This document shows positions 54,363 through 62,508 of a stretch of 64,000 nucleotides of DNA, piece by piece; within the stretch, counting starts at the first letter, position 1, and each line of letters opens with the position of its first letter. The translations under genes were made by a program, and so were the position numbers. Below the pieces are notes generated by a model. That model did no database searches. It saw only the letters and a program-made list of their open reading frames with translations, and was not told the origin of the DNA. The stretch is from a virus: the IMG/VR virus record IMGVR_UViG_3300003324_000465, positions 1-64,000 of that record. One strand, given 5' to 3'.

Positions 54363-54591
54363 TGTTTGCCTCTCTTACTAGTGCTTCAAGTATTGGCTCA
54401 TCCTCTCCAGATAATACGCGGGCAATTATATATGCCTTCTCATCTACCGTTAAATGATAACTGCGCGGATCAAATAACGTACGATCTATCATAATATATC
54501 TTGCACGTAAACGCTGCGTTAATTCTTGTGCAATATCTGTATACGGTGTAAAAGGGTTTCTTTTTAAGAGTTCTAATATCAATTCATACAC
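54352..54591 (-). CDS. hypothetical protein (79 aa) between primase and helicase
   Basis: Overlaps both primase and helicase genes. LELLKRNPFTPYTDIAQELT, then DEKAYIIARVLSGEDEPILE. Helical. It might be a loader or primase-helicase linker by position only. Confidence 0.62.
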   Translation of the reverse strand: MYELILELLKRNPFTPYTDIAQELTQRLRARYIMIDRTLFDPRSYHLTVDEKAYIIARVLSGEDEPILEALVREANNAQ

Positions 54592-55459
54592 GTTGTAACC
54601 TCTTCCATGTATTAAACGGTAATGCGCTATTCACTACTATATCAAAACCTGTTTTACCATATGTAAGAATAAACTGGTCTATATCCATCTTTTTTTCACC
54701 AAACAAAGGTAAAGTTGCTATTTTAGGTCCGTCTAATTGCATAGCTGCTTTCTCAATAGCCGTTCTCAGCGAATGTACATTTTTATTCTGTGAATCAAAT
54801 AACAATATAATGTGTTGATTAGCTTGTTGTCTAAATCCCTGTTTCCAGATACCCATTCCTGGCAAGGCCATTGTAGGATAGCCTATTTGTACAGCAAGAT
54901 CGGCTTTTATTTCACCTTCTGTTAGTATAATAATGTTTTCTCTATGCAGATGGTAATTATACGGATAATCAGCCCCGCGATAATATGCGCCATTGAATGG
55001 AGATTTATATTTTAAAGGATCATCCCTAATACTTCTACCACGAATATCTACAATTGTGGTATCATCATACATATATGGAAATGTAACACGATCTGCTAAA
55101 AATGCCTCTCCATTCATAGATAAACCAGCTTCTATAGGTACTTGACCATTATAAAGCGGAGATTTGCCTTTAGGGCAATAACCTATCTTCAGATTCTTAA
55201 TAGTTACATCATTTAATCCCCGCGCATATAAATATCCTAATGCTCGCTTATCCAATGAGCTATGATAATACAATGCTGCTTTGTTGTAAAAATGACGTAT
55301 TTCATCTAAATACGGTGATCGTTCCTTTTTCTCTGACCTGTCTAATCCTTCTCTCAGGTAATAATTACATCCCGGAGAAAAGCAATAACTTAACCCATTC
55401 ATAGGAGTAACATAAAGAGTTTCTTTGCCACATATCGGGCAAGCTGTTTTATAATTCAT
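54584..55459 (-). CDS. DnaG-type primase
   Basis: The start is taken at 55459 (MNYKTACPICGKETLYVTPM) so the zinc finger CPICG...YCFSPGC begins the protein; an in-frame ATG at 55510 is an alternative. ALGYLYARGLNDVTIKNLKI matches the DnaG core, then the TOPRIM domain: IIILTEGEIKADLAVQIGYP (Glu) and HIILLFDSQNK (Asp; the second Asp of DxD is a Ser). It makes RNA primers. It is followed by helicase in the same operon. Confidence 0.92.
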   Translation of the reverse strand: MNYKTACPICGKETLYVTPMNGLSYCFSPGCNYYLREGLDRSEKKERSPYLDEIRHFYNKAALYYHSSLDKRALGYLYARGLNDVTIKNLKIGYCPKGKSPLYNGQVPIEAGLSMNGEAFLADRVTFPYMYDDTTIVDIRGRSIRDDPLKYKSPFNGAYYRGADYPYNYHLHRENIIILTEGEIKADLAVQIGYPTMALPGMGIWKQGFRQQANQHIILLFDSQNKNVHSLRTAIEKAAMQLDGPKIATLPLFGEKKMDIDQFILTYGKTGFDIVVNSALPFNTWKRLQRV

Positions 55460-55481
55460 ATATTCATGTCTTATAAAAGGA

Positions 55482-55510
55482 ATGAGAGCACATGCTATAT
55501 ATGCTCTCAT
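55482..55510 (-). terminator. hairpin in the primase leader
   Basis: ATGAGAGCA pairs perfectly with TGCTCTCAT around 11 nt, followed on the minus strand by TCCTTTTAT, between the operon-end element and the primase start. It may be an attenuator or a translation control hairpin. Confidence 0.55.
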
Positions 55511-55527
55511 CTTAAATAGTATTATTT

Positions 55528-55624
55528 TCACCAGAAGCCTTCTAAGATATTACCCCTACTTCCCTATAGATTTACTAGTAGCGTGCCTTACAATGGTTCT
55601 GGTGACGTTACAGGGCATTGTAAC
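55528..55624 (-). repeat. operon-end inverted-repeat element, copy 7
   Basis: Minus strand: ACAATGCCCTGTAACG just after the stop of the 55628 gene. TTCTGGTGA (55597-55605) pairs with TCACCAGAA (55528-55536) over 9 bp. The internal GTAGCGTGCCTTACAATGG (plus strand, about 55579-55596) is identical in copy 8. Confidence 0.85.
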
Positions 55625-55627
55625 ACA

Positions 55628-56572
55628 TTACTCTTCAAATGTTGACTTCTTGCGCGATTTTTTAGCTGTACTCTGATCTAGTTTTTGCGTTTTACCTGTG
55701 TATGCTTCTGGATTAGTAAAATCTATATCGTTTTCCGAAGATTCCATAAGAGAAGGATATGTAGATATATTATATTCTTCAAATATCTCTAATAAATCAC
55801 GACCTTCCAAAAGATCATTCAATGCATCATGCGGCCATGGTTTAACCCATGATGCAATATCATAACGCGGCATTGCTAAAAATACTGGTGAAATTGGTTG
55901 GAAATTTGCTGTAATAAAGAATGATCTATTGGTTTTAATACCTTCGCCAGTTGTCTTTAGTTTAATATCTACTTCATGTAGTTTCTTAGGCTCTCCATCG
56001 GGACCTTCAATGCTAGTTCCAAGATCAAACAAACTTTGTAGATCATGTTTTCCTCCCTCTGGTCCAGAACTTCCTTCCAAAATACGTATTTTATTAAGCG
56101 GCTTTGCTTCCCCTACTAAAGGCTTTGGTAATACCTTGCTACTATTAGCAATACGTACAAATTGATTTTTTTCATCTGGATAGATGAGTTGTCCTTCTTC
56201 TGTAAACATTACAGGTGTCTTATCTATAACATTTATTGCAAATCGTGTTTTAAATCCACGTCTCTCTTGTGATCCTTTTTCATAATTCTTTGCTACATAT
56301 GCCCACAAGGGATCACTAAAAGGATTCTTCCAATCAAGGAAAACACGCACCTTTGATTCTACACCACCTTTAAGACCAGTCCACCAAGTTTCACGGAAGA
56401 CTACTTCATCATCAGGCTCATTTAGTATATTACCTTCTTCATCTACGCCAGGCAATACACGTAGCAAACGTATACCTGCATGACGATCAACAAACTGTGT
56501 TTCAAATACTGCTGTGCCTTCACTGTTACCACCAATATTAACTTTTTCTTTAAGCTTCTGTCCAAACGCCAT
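55628..56572 (-). CDS. probable single-stranded DNA-binding protein (314 aa)
   Basis: ATG at 56572 has AAGGAG 7 nt upstream and avoids the promoter inside the longer frame. The central part (DEVVFRETWWTGLKGGVESK, NPFSDPLWAYVAKNYEKGSQ, RFAINVIDKTPVMF, YPDEKNQFVRI) and NKIRILEGSSGPEGGKHDLQ resemble phage gp32-like ssDNA-binding proteins, and the C-terminus is acidic (SSENDIDF) before a basic tip. Its single-gene operon with a strong promoter fits an abundant protein. The assignment is by pattern, not by a diagnostic motif. Confidence 0.6.
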   Translation of the reverse strand: MAFGQKLKEKVNIGGNSEGTAVFETQFVDRHAGIRLLRVLPGVDEEGNILNEPDDEVVFRETWWTGLKGGVESKVRVFLDWKNPFSDPLWAYVAKNYEKGSQERRGFKTRFAINVIDKTPVMFTEEGQLIYPDEKNQFVRIANSSKVLPKPLVGEAKPLNKIRILEGSSGPEGGKHDLQSLFDLGTSIEGPDGEPKKLHEVDIKLKTTGEGIKTNRSFFITANFQPISPVFLAMPRYDIASWVKPWPHDALNDLLEGRDLLEIFEEYNISTYPSLMESSENDIDFTNPEAYTGKTQKLDQSTAKKSRKKSTFEE

Positions 56573-56657
56573 TGCTATGACTCCTTCATAAAATAATGCG
56601 TATTCATAAGCCTTCATGCGATTCCGCTTTGGTATGAGGAATTTCTGAGGTAATGGC

Positions 56658-56686
56658 AGTATACCATGGAAATATACATGAGTCAA
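56658..56686 (-). promoter_or_regulatory. sigma70-type promoter
   Basis: Minus strand: TTGACT (56681-56686), 17 bp ending CATGG, TATACT (56658-56663). Confidence 0.85.
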
Positions 56687-56722
56687 CTAAGACTTTAGAC
56701 CTAAAAATATTCCGATTATTTT

Positions 56723-56830
56723 CACAGGAAGCCCTTAGAGGAAATAAAAAAAGCTACCCCTATCCTTTTATATAAATAGGGGTAGCGTGCCTTACAATGG
56801 TTCCTGTGAGCTTACAGCGGCATTCTGTAA
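56723..56830 (-). repeat. operon-end element, copy 8, with inner terminator
   Basis: Outer arms CACAGGAA (56723-56730) and TTCCTGTG (56801-56808) pair. Inside, GCTACCCCTAT (56753-56763) pairs with ATAGGGGTAGC (56776-56786) and is followed on the minus strand by TTTTTTT, a strong intrinsic terminator. The conserved block ACAGAATGCCGCTGTAAGCT codes for the end of the 56792 gene. Confidence 0.9.
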
Positions 56831-57100
56831 TGGAGAGGTAACAGCTAAAACATCATCACTAAAAAAATTTGTTTTTATAATCAATTCGCCATGCTGTTCT
56901 AATAAACGATCAATTGTAGCTTGTAGTTCTGGATCAATATATAGCTGTATTTCTTTGGAATCACGTTTAAACCATAAACCAAAATCAAATGCAACTAATT
57001 CTTTTGTATACGTAGGTTTAGAAATACGAATTTTACCGATATTTTTTATATTTAGTTCTGGAGAAAGAGATTGTGTCTTGTATCGTTTACTCATCTTCAT
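56792..57100 (-). CDS. hypothetical protein (102 aa)
   Basis: MKMSKRYKTQSLSPELNIKN, a beta-rich middle (RISKPTYTKELVAFDFGLWF) and ELQATIDRLLEQHGELIIKT. Its last codons lie in the conserved block of the operon-end element, so the C-terminus (LQNAAVSSQEPL) is partly dictated by it. Overlaps the next upstream gene by 14 nt. Confidence 0.62.
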   Translation of the reverse strand: MKMSKRYKTQSLSPELNIKNIGKIRISKPTYTKELVAFDFGLWFKRDSKEIQLYIDPELQATIDRLLEQHGELIIKTNFFSDDVLAVTSPLQNAAVSSQEPL

Positions 57101-57251
57101 ATCCTAATAATTCATTCACTTCGCGAGCATAATCATTGATTGTATCAAGAAGTATTTTACGTAATTGCGATGTTAATAATCCGTATTTCTCTAAACGTAA
57201 TAATAATTCTTTTATATATTTACCGCGAATATTATCTAACTGTACTTTCAT
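57087..57251 (-). CDS. small helical protein (54 aa)
   Basis: ATG at 57251 chosen for AAGGATTACTTA upstream. KVQLDNIRGKYIKELLLRLE then LLTSQLRKILLDTINDYARE. Overlaps the glycosyltransferase end. Unrecognised. Confidence 0.62.
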   Translation of the reverse strand: MKVQLDNIRGKYIKELLLRLEKYGLLTSQLRKILLDTINDYAREVNELLGYEDE

Positions 57252-58449
57252 TAAGTAATCCTTCAAATATAGCATGAAATTGATTAGCTATACTTGACCA
57301 TCTGTACTTATCTTGCGTAATCAGATCATATCCTTTCTTTCCCATATGTAAACGATATGTTTCATCTCTATATAGTTTATCTAGTGCTTCTATCGTACAC
57401 TTCATTTCTGGTACACCGCCTATGGTATTAATACCTTTAGGTGTAATATAAGGTATATTATTTATATCAATATATTCTACACCACCATTAGCCCATTCTT
57501 GTAAAGCTGAATGACGTGGTATAATGTTAGGTATGCCACAAGCCATTGATTCTGCTGTTGTAAGACCCCATCCTTCGCCCATGCTGGTACTTAGTTTAAC
57601 ATCGGCTAGATTATAAAGATATACTAACTTGTCTAATGGGATACCCTCTCTTGGATGTATATAGTGTGATGTGAAGATAATTCGATCATGAATATGTGGC
57701 GTTTTTCCGTATTCTCGTATGTATTCTGCATCTATATATTTTCCTAATTGACCGAGATCATAACCTTCATCCTTTAATGCTCCATGATAATAAAAATACA
57801 CATTTTTTGGTATATCTCTCGTTCTCACCCATTCTGCAAAATAGTATAATCCAAGATCAATTCTTTTTCTTATACTGTTACGATCTACCATTTGAACAAT
57901 ATACCAGTCTTCTGGAATACCAGTTACATTACGTACTTCTTTTTTATATAATGGGCGAAATAATTGTGTATCTACACCATGCGGTATATCTGACATAGGC
58001 ACAGTTACACCAGCATAAGATAATTCTCTTTGTGCAAATTTTGTATAAGGTATAATGAAATCGAATGCATTTAACCGTTCACCAAACATCGGTTTAATGT
58101 TTTTAGCATCTACTGGCGTATATCCTACCTTCTTACCATATGTTTCAGAAAGTAAAGGGCTAAATTCAGACAATACCCATGGATCGTTAATAAACAATAC
58201 AATATCTGGTTTTATATGCTGAGATAATTCTACAATTCTACCAATACCGTAAAAATCACCATATTGCACTGCTTGTGGATTCCAATGCCGCGCCTCTTTT
58301 AATATTTCATGAGGATCGCCATAATAATTAGTTGCAAGTACATCTATTTCCCATCTATCTTTTAAATGATGTATAAGATTGTGTGTTACTTGCGCAAATC
58401 CAGTAGATACTGCCGAATCTGCAACTATAAATAATTTCCTTTTATCCAT
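57232..58449 (-). CDS. family 4/GT-B glycosyltransferase
   Basis: The 405-residue GT-B protein has FIVADSAVSTGFAQVTHNLI, a Rossmann-like first half, IPHGVDTQLFRPL, VQMVDRNSIRKRIDLGLYYF, and the donor-binding STSMGEGWGLTTAESMACGI (the E..E/GEG..L motif). It transfers a sugar from an NDP donor, probably to a virion structural protein or host glycan, since it sits with fibre genes. AAAGGAT precedes the ATG. Confidence 0.92.
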   Translation of the reverse strand: MDKRKLFIVADSAVSTGFAQVTHNLIHHLKDRWEIDVLATNYYGDPHEILKEARHWNPQAVQYGDFYGIGRIVELSQHIKPDIVLFINDPWVLSEFSPLLSETYGKKVGYTPVDAKNIKPMFGERLNAFDFIIPYTKFAQRELSYAGVTVPMSDIPHGVDTQLFRPLYKKEVRNVTGIPEDWYIVQMVDRNSIRKRIDLGLYYFAEWVRTRDIPKNVYFYYHGALKDEGYDLGQLGKYIDAEYIREYGKTPHIHDRIIFTSHYIHPREGIPLDKLVYLYNLADVKLSTSMGEGWGLTTAESMACGIPNIIPRHSALQEWANGGVEYIDINNIPYITPKGINTIGGVPEMKCTIEALDKLYRDETYRLHMGKKGYDLITQDKYRWSSIANQFHAIFEGLLNESTVR

Positions 58450-58461
58450 ATCCTTTATTCC

Positions 58462-59058
58462 TTATATATCTGCGGTGGGTATATATGCTAATGGGAAAAT
58501 TGACCGTATTGGTGTTCCTAAACGACTGCCGAAAAATGAATTTATTTCATCTAAATCATTTTGTAGTAATCTTGTGATAGACCTTTCAGATCCAAGATTA
58601 CTAAATCGTATATCCTCTGTACTCCATGATACAAAACTGCTACTGCTACTTGCTACCTGTGATCTACGTAACATGTATACTGCCGCGCTAATTATTACTG
58701 GTCTGTCTATATTTGCAATAATAGGTGGCGATCCTTGTGTAAATTCAATGTATGGATTGCGAAATACAGAACCTTCTACTAAACTATCAGGTATATTAGC
58801 CTCTCCATTAGCAGTATTAATACGTTTGTATCCTACTGGTACATCAGATGGTTGTGGGTTTAATAAAGACTCTTCCCAGAATATTTGATATTTTGCACTC
58901 CATCTGTTTTGTAAGTAGTCTATCCCATATGCCAAAGCACTGCGTATTACAGTATCACTATAGAGATCGCCTGTAAGATCACCAAATTGTAAACGTGTAG
59001 GGCTTATCAGATAATCTAGATTTGTGGGCTCTGTGATAAATATTACATTCGTTGTCAT
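58462..59058 (-). CDS. probable structural protein (198 aa)
   Basis: Near the fibre genes. IRSALAYGIDYLQNRWSAKY, GEANIPDSLVEG, IIANIDRPVIISAAVYMLRR are like helix-rich head-tail connector or neck proteins (phage-wide pattern). Function by position. Confidence 0.5.
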   Translation of the reverse strand: MTTNVIFITEPTNLDYLISPTRLQFGDLTGDLYSDTVIRSALAYGIDYLQNRWSAKYQIFWEESLLNPQPSDVPVGYKRINTANGEANIPDSLVEGSVFRNPYIEFTQGSPPIIANIDRPVIISAAVYMLRRSQVASSSSSFVSWSTEDIRFSNLGSERSITRLLQNDLDEINSFFGSRLGTPIRSIFPLAYIPTADI

Positions 59059-59264
59059 TATGGTTCTAACTTCATATTTTTACGCTTATCCTCTAGCAAT
59101 TTTTCTAATTCTTCAATACTAGTAGAATTAAAAGCTATCTTTTTATCTTGTTCTATTAATTGCGGAAGAATAGTATTTATTGCTGTGATAAGATGCCGCG
59201 CAGTTGTTAATTCTCCGATAACCTGTACTCTGCCATCTTCTAAAAATAAAATACCGTTTATCAT
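59058..59264 (-). CDS. hypothetical protein (68 aa)
   Basis: MINGILFLEDGRVQVIGELT then ARHLITAINTILPQLIEQDK, and a charged helical tail. ATGA/one-base overlaps on both sides. Unrecognised structural-cluster gene. Confidence 0.62.
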   Translation of the reverse strand: MINGILFLEDGRVQVIGELTTARHLITAINTILPQLIEQDKKIAFNSTSIEELEKLLEDKRKNMKLEP

Positions 59265-59635
59265 TGTGTTTTTGTCCTTTGTAGTGGAGTAAGTTCAGAG
59301 CGTGCCAAAGCTCTAATTGGAATAAATGCCCCGCTATTATCTGTCAGATTTTTTATCTGTATAATTATCCATATGTAATTTGCTCCAATATGTAGTGTAT
59401 GTCCACTTCCTAATTTAGCAGGAAATGGTACAATATCAGATAATACATGTTTTGAAGCAAAATCATATTCAAGTATCCATTCGTCAATATAGGGATTGTA
59501 TCTATAAAGTAGTGCTGTATCAGGATCACAATCACTTAATACCCAGAATGTTTCATTATCACTTTTTGACTCACCATGATTACTATAACAAGGTTTTCCA
59601 TTTTTTGATTTTAATTGAAGCATGCTACCTATCAT
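59261..59635 (-). CDS. hypothetical protein (124 aa)
   Basis: AGAGGTATAA precedes the ATG. A beta-rich protein (ETFWVLSDCDPDTALLYRYN, IDEWILEYDF, SGHTLHIGANYIWIIIQIKN). Probably part of the tail fibre module by position. Unrecognised. Confidence 0.6.
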   Translation of the reverse strand: MIGSMLQLKSKNGKPCYSNHGESKSDNETFWVLSDCDPDTALLYRYNPYIDEWILEYDFASKHVLSDIVPFPAKLGSGHTLHIGANYIWIIIQIKNLTDNSGAFIPIRALARSELTPLQRTKTQ

Positions 59636-59648
59636 TTATACCTCTTTA

Positions 59649-62492
59649 TTATACTCTAAAAGATATTCCATTAAGAGAGAAAAACGCATTGCTACCTACT
59701 GTTGCTTGCACATTACCAGCGGTATCAATAGTTACTCTTGCAAATGCATCGTTAGCTACTGTTGCAAATATCTGCGCGTTAGAAGGACGATATGCCGCTG
59801 GTAATGTAAATATAGCTGCTGTGATTGTGCCGTTTTTAACTAAACCTCTTAAATGCACATATCCAAAAGCATCTTTCCAATAACCGGCGTTTTCAAAACC
59901 AGAGCCATAATTTACCCAACTATTAAGTAATGTAGGCGCAATAACTGATTCAGTAGTAATACTTCCAGTAATAGTCATACTACCACTTAGATTAAGTGTC
60001 GCATTATCAATATTCACTTCTTTAACAGAAGAAGAAGTATGAACTATAGATAATGAAGGTCCTGTACCAGCACCACTTTGATTAGCTGAAAAACGAACAG
60101 TTGACGTTTTACCTGATACCGAAAATACATCAAGATCAATTCTTGTATGATACCCAGATATAGCTTCCCCAACAATAGTAGTCTTATTTCTTAATAAATC
60201 AGTATCCTGATACGCATATATAGAACTTAACAACGTAGAACTTACATACCACTTAATCTTATTTGCGTCATTCTGACCTTGTGTTATTGAAATTCCATTA
60301 GCGTCTATTATAACTGCACCAGCACCAGCACTAATTTTACCATCACTACTTTGAATACGTACTTGTAATGTACCGCTGCTATTATATCCGCTCACACCAT
60401 TACTGTCAATAACAATACGTTGCGCGCTAGAAGCTGTTTGGATAGTGAAATTGCTACCAGTTAATACTAGATTTGTGCCATCCCACGCAAAATATGTACC
60501 TGAACCATTACCAATACTGAATTTTGTTGTGCCGCTATCATTACCTAAATAAAAACCTGTACCTGTAGCATACGCCGTCATACCACTACGAATATATCCA
60601 TTGGTATTGATTGTTAATGTACCTGTGGATGTTTGGATTGCTGATAGTGTTGTTACTGATATATGCCCCGCGTTTATTGTACTTGCCGCGATATTAATAC
60701 CTTTAATGTCTTCTGCCTGTATATCATCAGATTGTATTACTCTACGTGGGTAAAATTCCCGAAAAGAATAAGCCCCGCTGGCATTTTTATGAAAAATAAT
60801 AATATATCGTGCTTCTATAAGTGAAGGTAGATCAAATCTATATACTCCTGAAGACTTTAAGAATGAATTTGTATCTGCAAGAGATTGATTCGCATACTCA
60901 ACTAATGTTGTATTTTGTCCTGTAGTACCTGTAGCAGCTAAAGGACCTGCAAACCATCGCCATGTACTACCATCCGCTGAAGTTGCAAAATAAAATGATG
61001 TATTTGTTGCTGAGATACTTAATGTAATGGGTTTATAACGATCTAATTGGGGTCTCGACGCCTGTGTCCAGCGAAATACTGAACTAGAACCGTATGTTAC
61101 AACTGTTGTTGTAAGATCACCATCTTTAAGACCATTTAATGTTGTAGGAGATGTGGATACACTATCGCTGTATGATGTCTCAGCGCGCAATTCATCAATT
61201 GTTAATGCATCTACGTAAATACCACTAGCTACAACAGCAGTGCTTTTTCTATCATACTTATCAACTGCTTTAACACTTACATCATATGTACCCGCTGAAT
61301 TAAGCGATACCGTTTGTATATTATCTGGAGATGTAAAACTTGAAACTGTTGTTACACCATTAAGAACACTAAACTCATAGTGATCAAAATCTAATATATT
61401 TGTAGAAGGAGTAACAGTAATACCTAAACTACTAAATCCACCTGTAGCTTGCACTGTACCAAATGCATTAGGTGGGGCCATGTTAGTTGCTGTTCCCGTA
61501 GCTGCTACTGATTGTTGATCTAATAAATCGCGGGCAATTATACTATAGCTTAAAGCATAATCACCACTACTAAGCGTAGGAGTATGATCAGCTTTGTTAT
61601 TGAAATATGGATAGATAACAAAAGGTGTTTTTGTTGTAATATTTTTTGAATCTAGTGTTAATATATAATCATTTGCATTTGTAACAGTAGACCATTGAAT
61701 TGTTAAATCTTCATCAGCCGTACCATCATCGCTTTGCCATGAGTGTGCAATTCCTGAAGGTGTTCCAGGGATAGGAGCTACTACAGATACAATTTCTACA
61801 CTCGCGCCAGATGTATTACCCCATGAATTACTTGTTACATCGACAAGTACACTCGTTAATGGAGTTCCTAAACCGATACGTCTATTCTCTGCTGCTGTTA
61901 ATATAAACGGTGATTCACGCTGCCAATACGTGTTGTATAAAACTGTACCTGTTGCATTCCATATACGAATGCGCGCATTTTTATAAGCTTCGTCATTCGG
62001 CTGATCCCATGAAATAATGAGATTACTATTCTCAAATTCACCAGTTACATTCGTTACATCACTAGGAATGAGTGTGTCTTCTATAGTTGTTATATTTAGA
62101 ACATTACTCCAATCGGATTGAATTGTTCTTATACGTGGTGCTATACGTATCCAGTAGTCTGTATCAGGTTTTAAATAAAGTGAAGCAGTTAAACCATATG
62201 CAATAAATGATTCTTTATTTAATGTAAATGTGTCATTTTCAGCATACTGTACTATATAATCTTGTGGTATTTCACCATCTGGATGCTGCCATCCTATATT
62301 TACTACAATTGTAGGCGTAGCAGCACTACGAAACACTGCTTGATCAATAAATTCCAAGGTATCAATGGATTGTGGTAAGTGGATAGCCGACCCTGCTACA
62401 CTTACTGATTGTGTTATTATTTCTCCATCACCTATTTGTGATATTGCTTTATCATCTATTTGTCTTTTAGGTCTATCTTTTCGTGTAGGCAT
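59649..62492 (-). CDS. tail fibre/receptor-binding protein (947 aa)
   Basis: AAAGGAAATAA precedes the ATG. Fibronectin-III-like strands occupy about 1-420 ('DYIVQYAENDTF', 'DYWIRIAPRI', 'NLIISWDQPND', 'FDHYEFSVLNG'), a discoidin-like region follows near 440-580, then an intramolecular repeat part with GYNSSGTLQVRIQSSDGKIS and DANGISI phrases. The C-terminal tip (AGYWKDAFGYVHLRGLVKNG, IFTLPAAYRPSNAQIFATVA) matches phage fibre tip domains that contact receptors. It is the largest gene here. Confidence 0.88.
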   Translation of the reverse strand: MPTRKDRPKRQIDDKAISQIGDGEIITQSVSVAGSAIHLPQSIDTLEFIDQAVFRSAATPTIVVNIGWQHPDGEIPQDYIVQYAENDTFTLNKESFIAYGLTASLYLKPDTDYWIRIAPRIRTIQSDWSNVLNITTIEDTLIPSDVTNVTGEFENSNLIISWDQPNDEAYKNARIRIWNATGTVLYNTYWQRESPFILTAAENRRIGLGTPLTSVLVDVTSNSWGNTSGASVEIVSVVAPIPGTPSGIAHSWQSDDGTADEDLTIQWSTVTNANDYILTLDSKNITTKTPFVIYPYFNNKADHTPTLSSGDYALSYSIIARDLLDQQSVAATGTATNMAPPNAFGTVQATGGFSSLGITVTPSTNILDFDHYEFSVLNGVTTVSSFTSPDNIQTVSLNSAGTYDVSVKAVDKYDRKSTAVVASGIYVDALTIDELRAETSYSDSVSTSPTTLNGLKDGDLTTTVVTYGSSSVFRWTQASRPQLDRYKPITLSISATNTSFYFATSADGSTWRWFAGPLAATGTTGQNTTLVEYANQSLADTNSFLKSSGVYRFDLPSLIEARYIIIFHKNASGAYSFREFYPRRVIQSDDIQAEDIKGINIAASTINAGHISVTTLSAIQTSTGTLTINTNGYIRSGMTAYATGTGFYLGNDSGTTKFSIGNGSGTYFAWDGTNLVLTGSNFTIQTASSAQRIVIDSNGVSGYNSSGTLQVRIQSSDGKISAGAGAVIIDANGISITQGQNDANKIKWYVSSTLLSSIYAYQDTDLLRNKTTIVGEAISGYHTRIDLDVFSVSGKTSTVRFSANQSGAGTGPSLSIVHTSSSVKEVNIDNATLNLSGSMTITGSITTESVIAPTLLNSWVNYGSGFENAGYWKDAFGYVHLRGLVKNGTITAAIFTLPAAYRPSNAQIFATVANDAFARVTIDTAGNVQATVGSNAFFSLNGISFRV

Positions 62493-62508
62493 TTATTTCC
62501 TTTGTTCT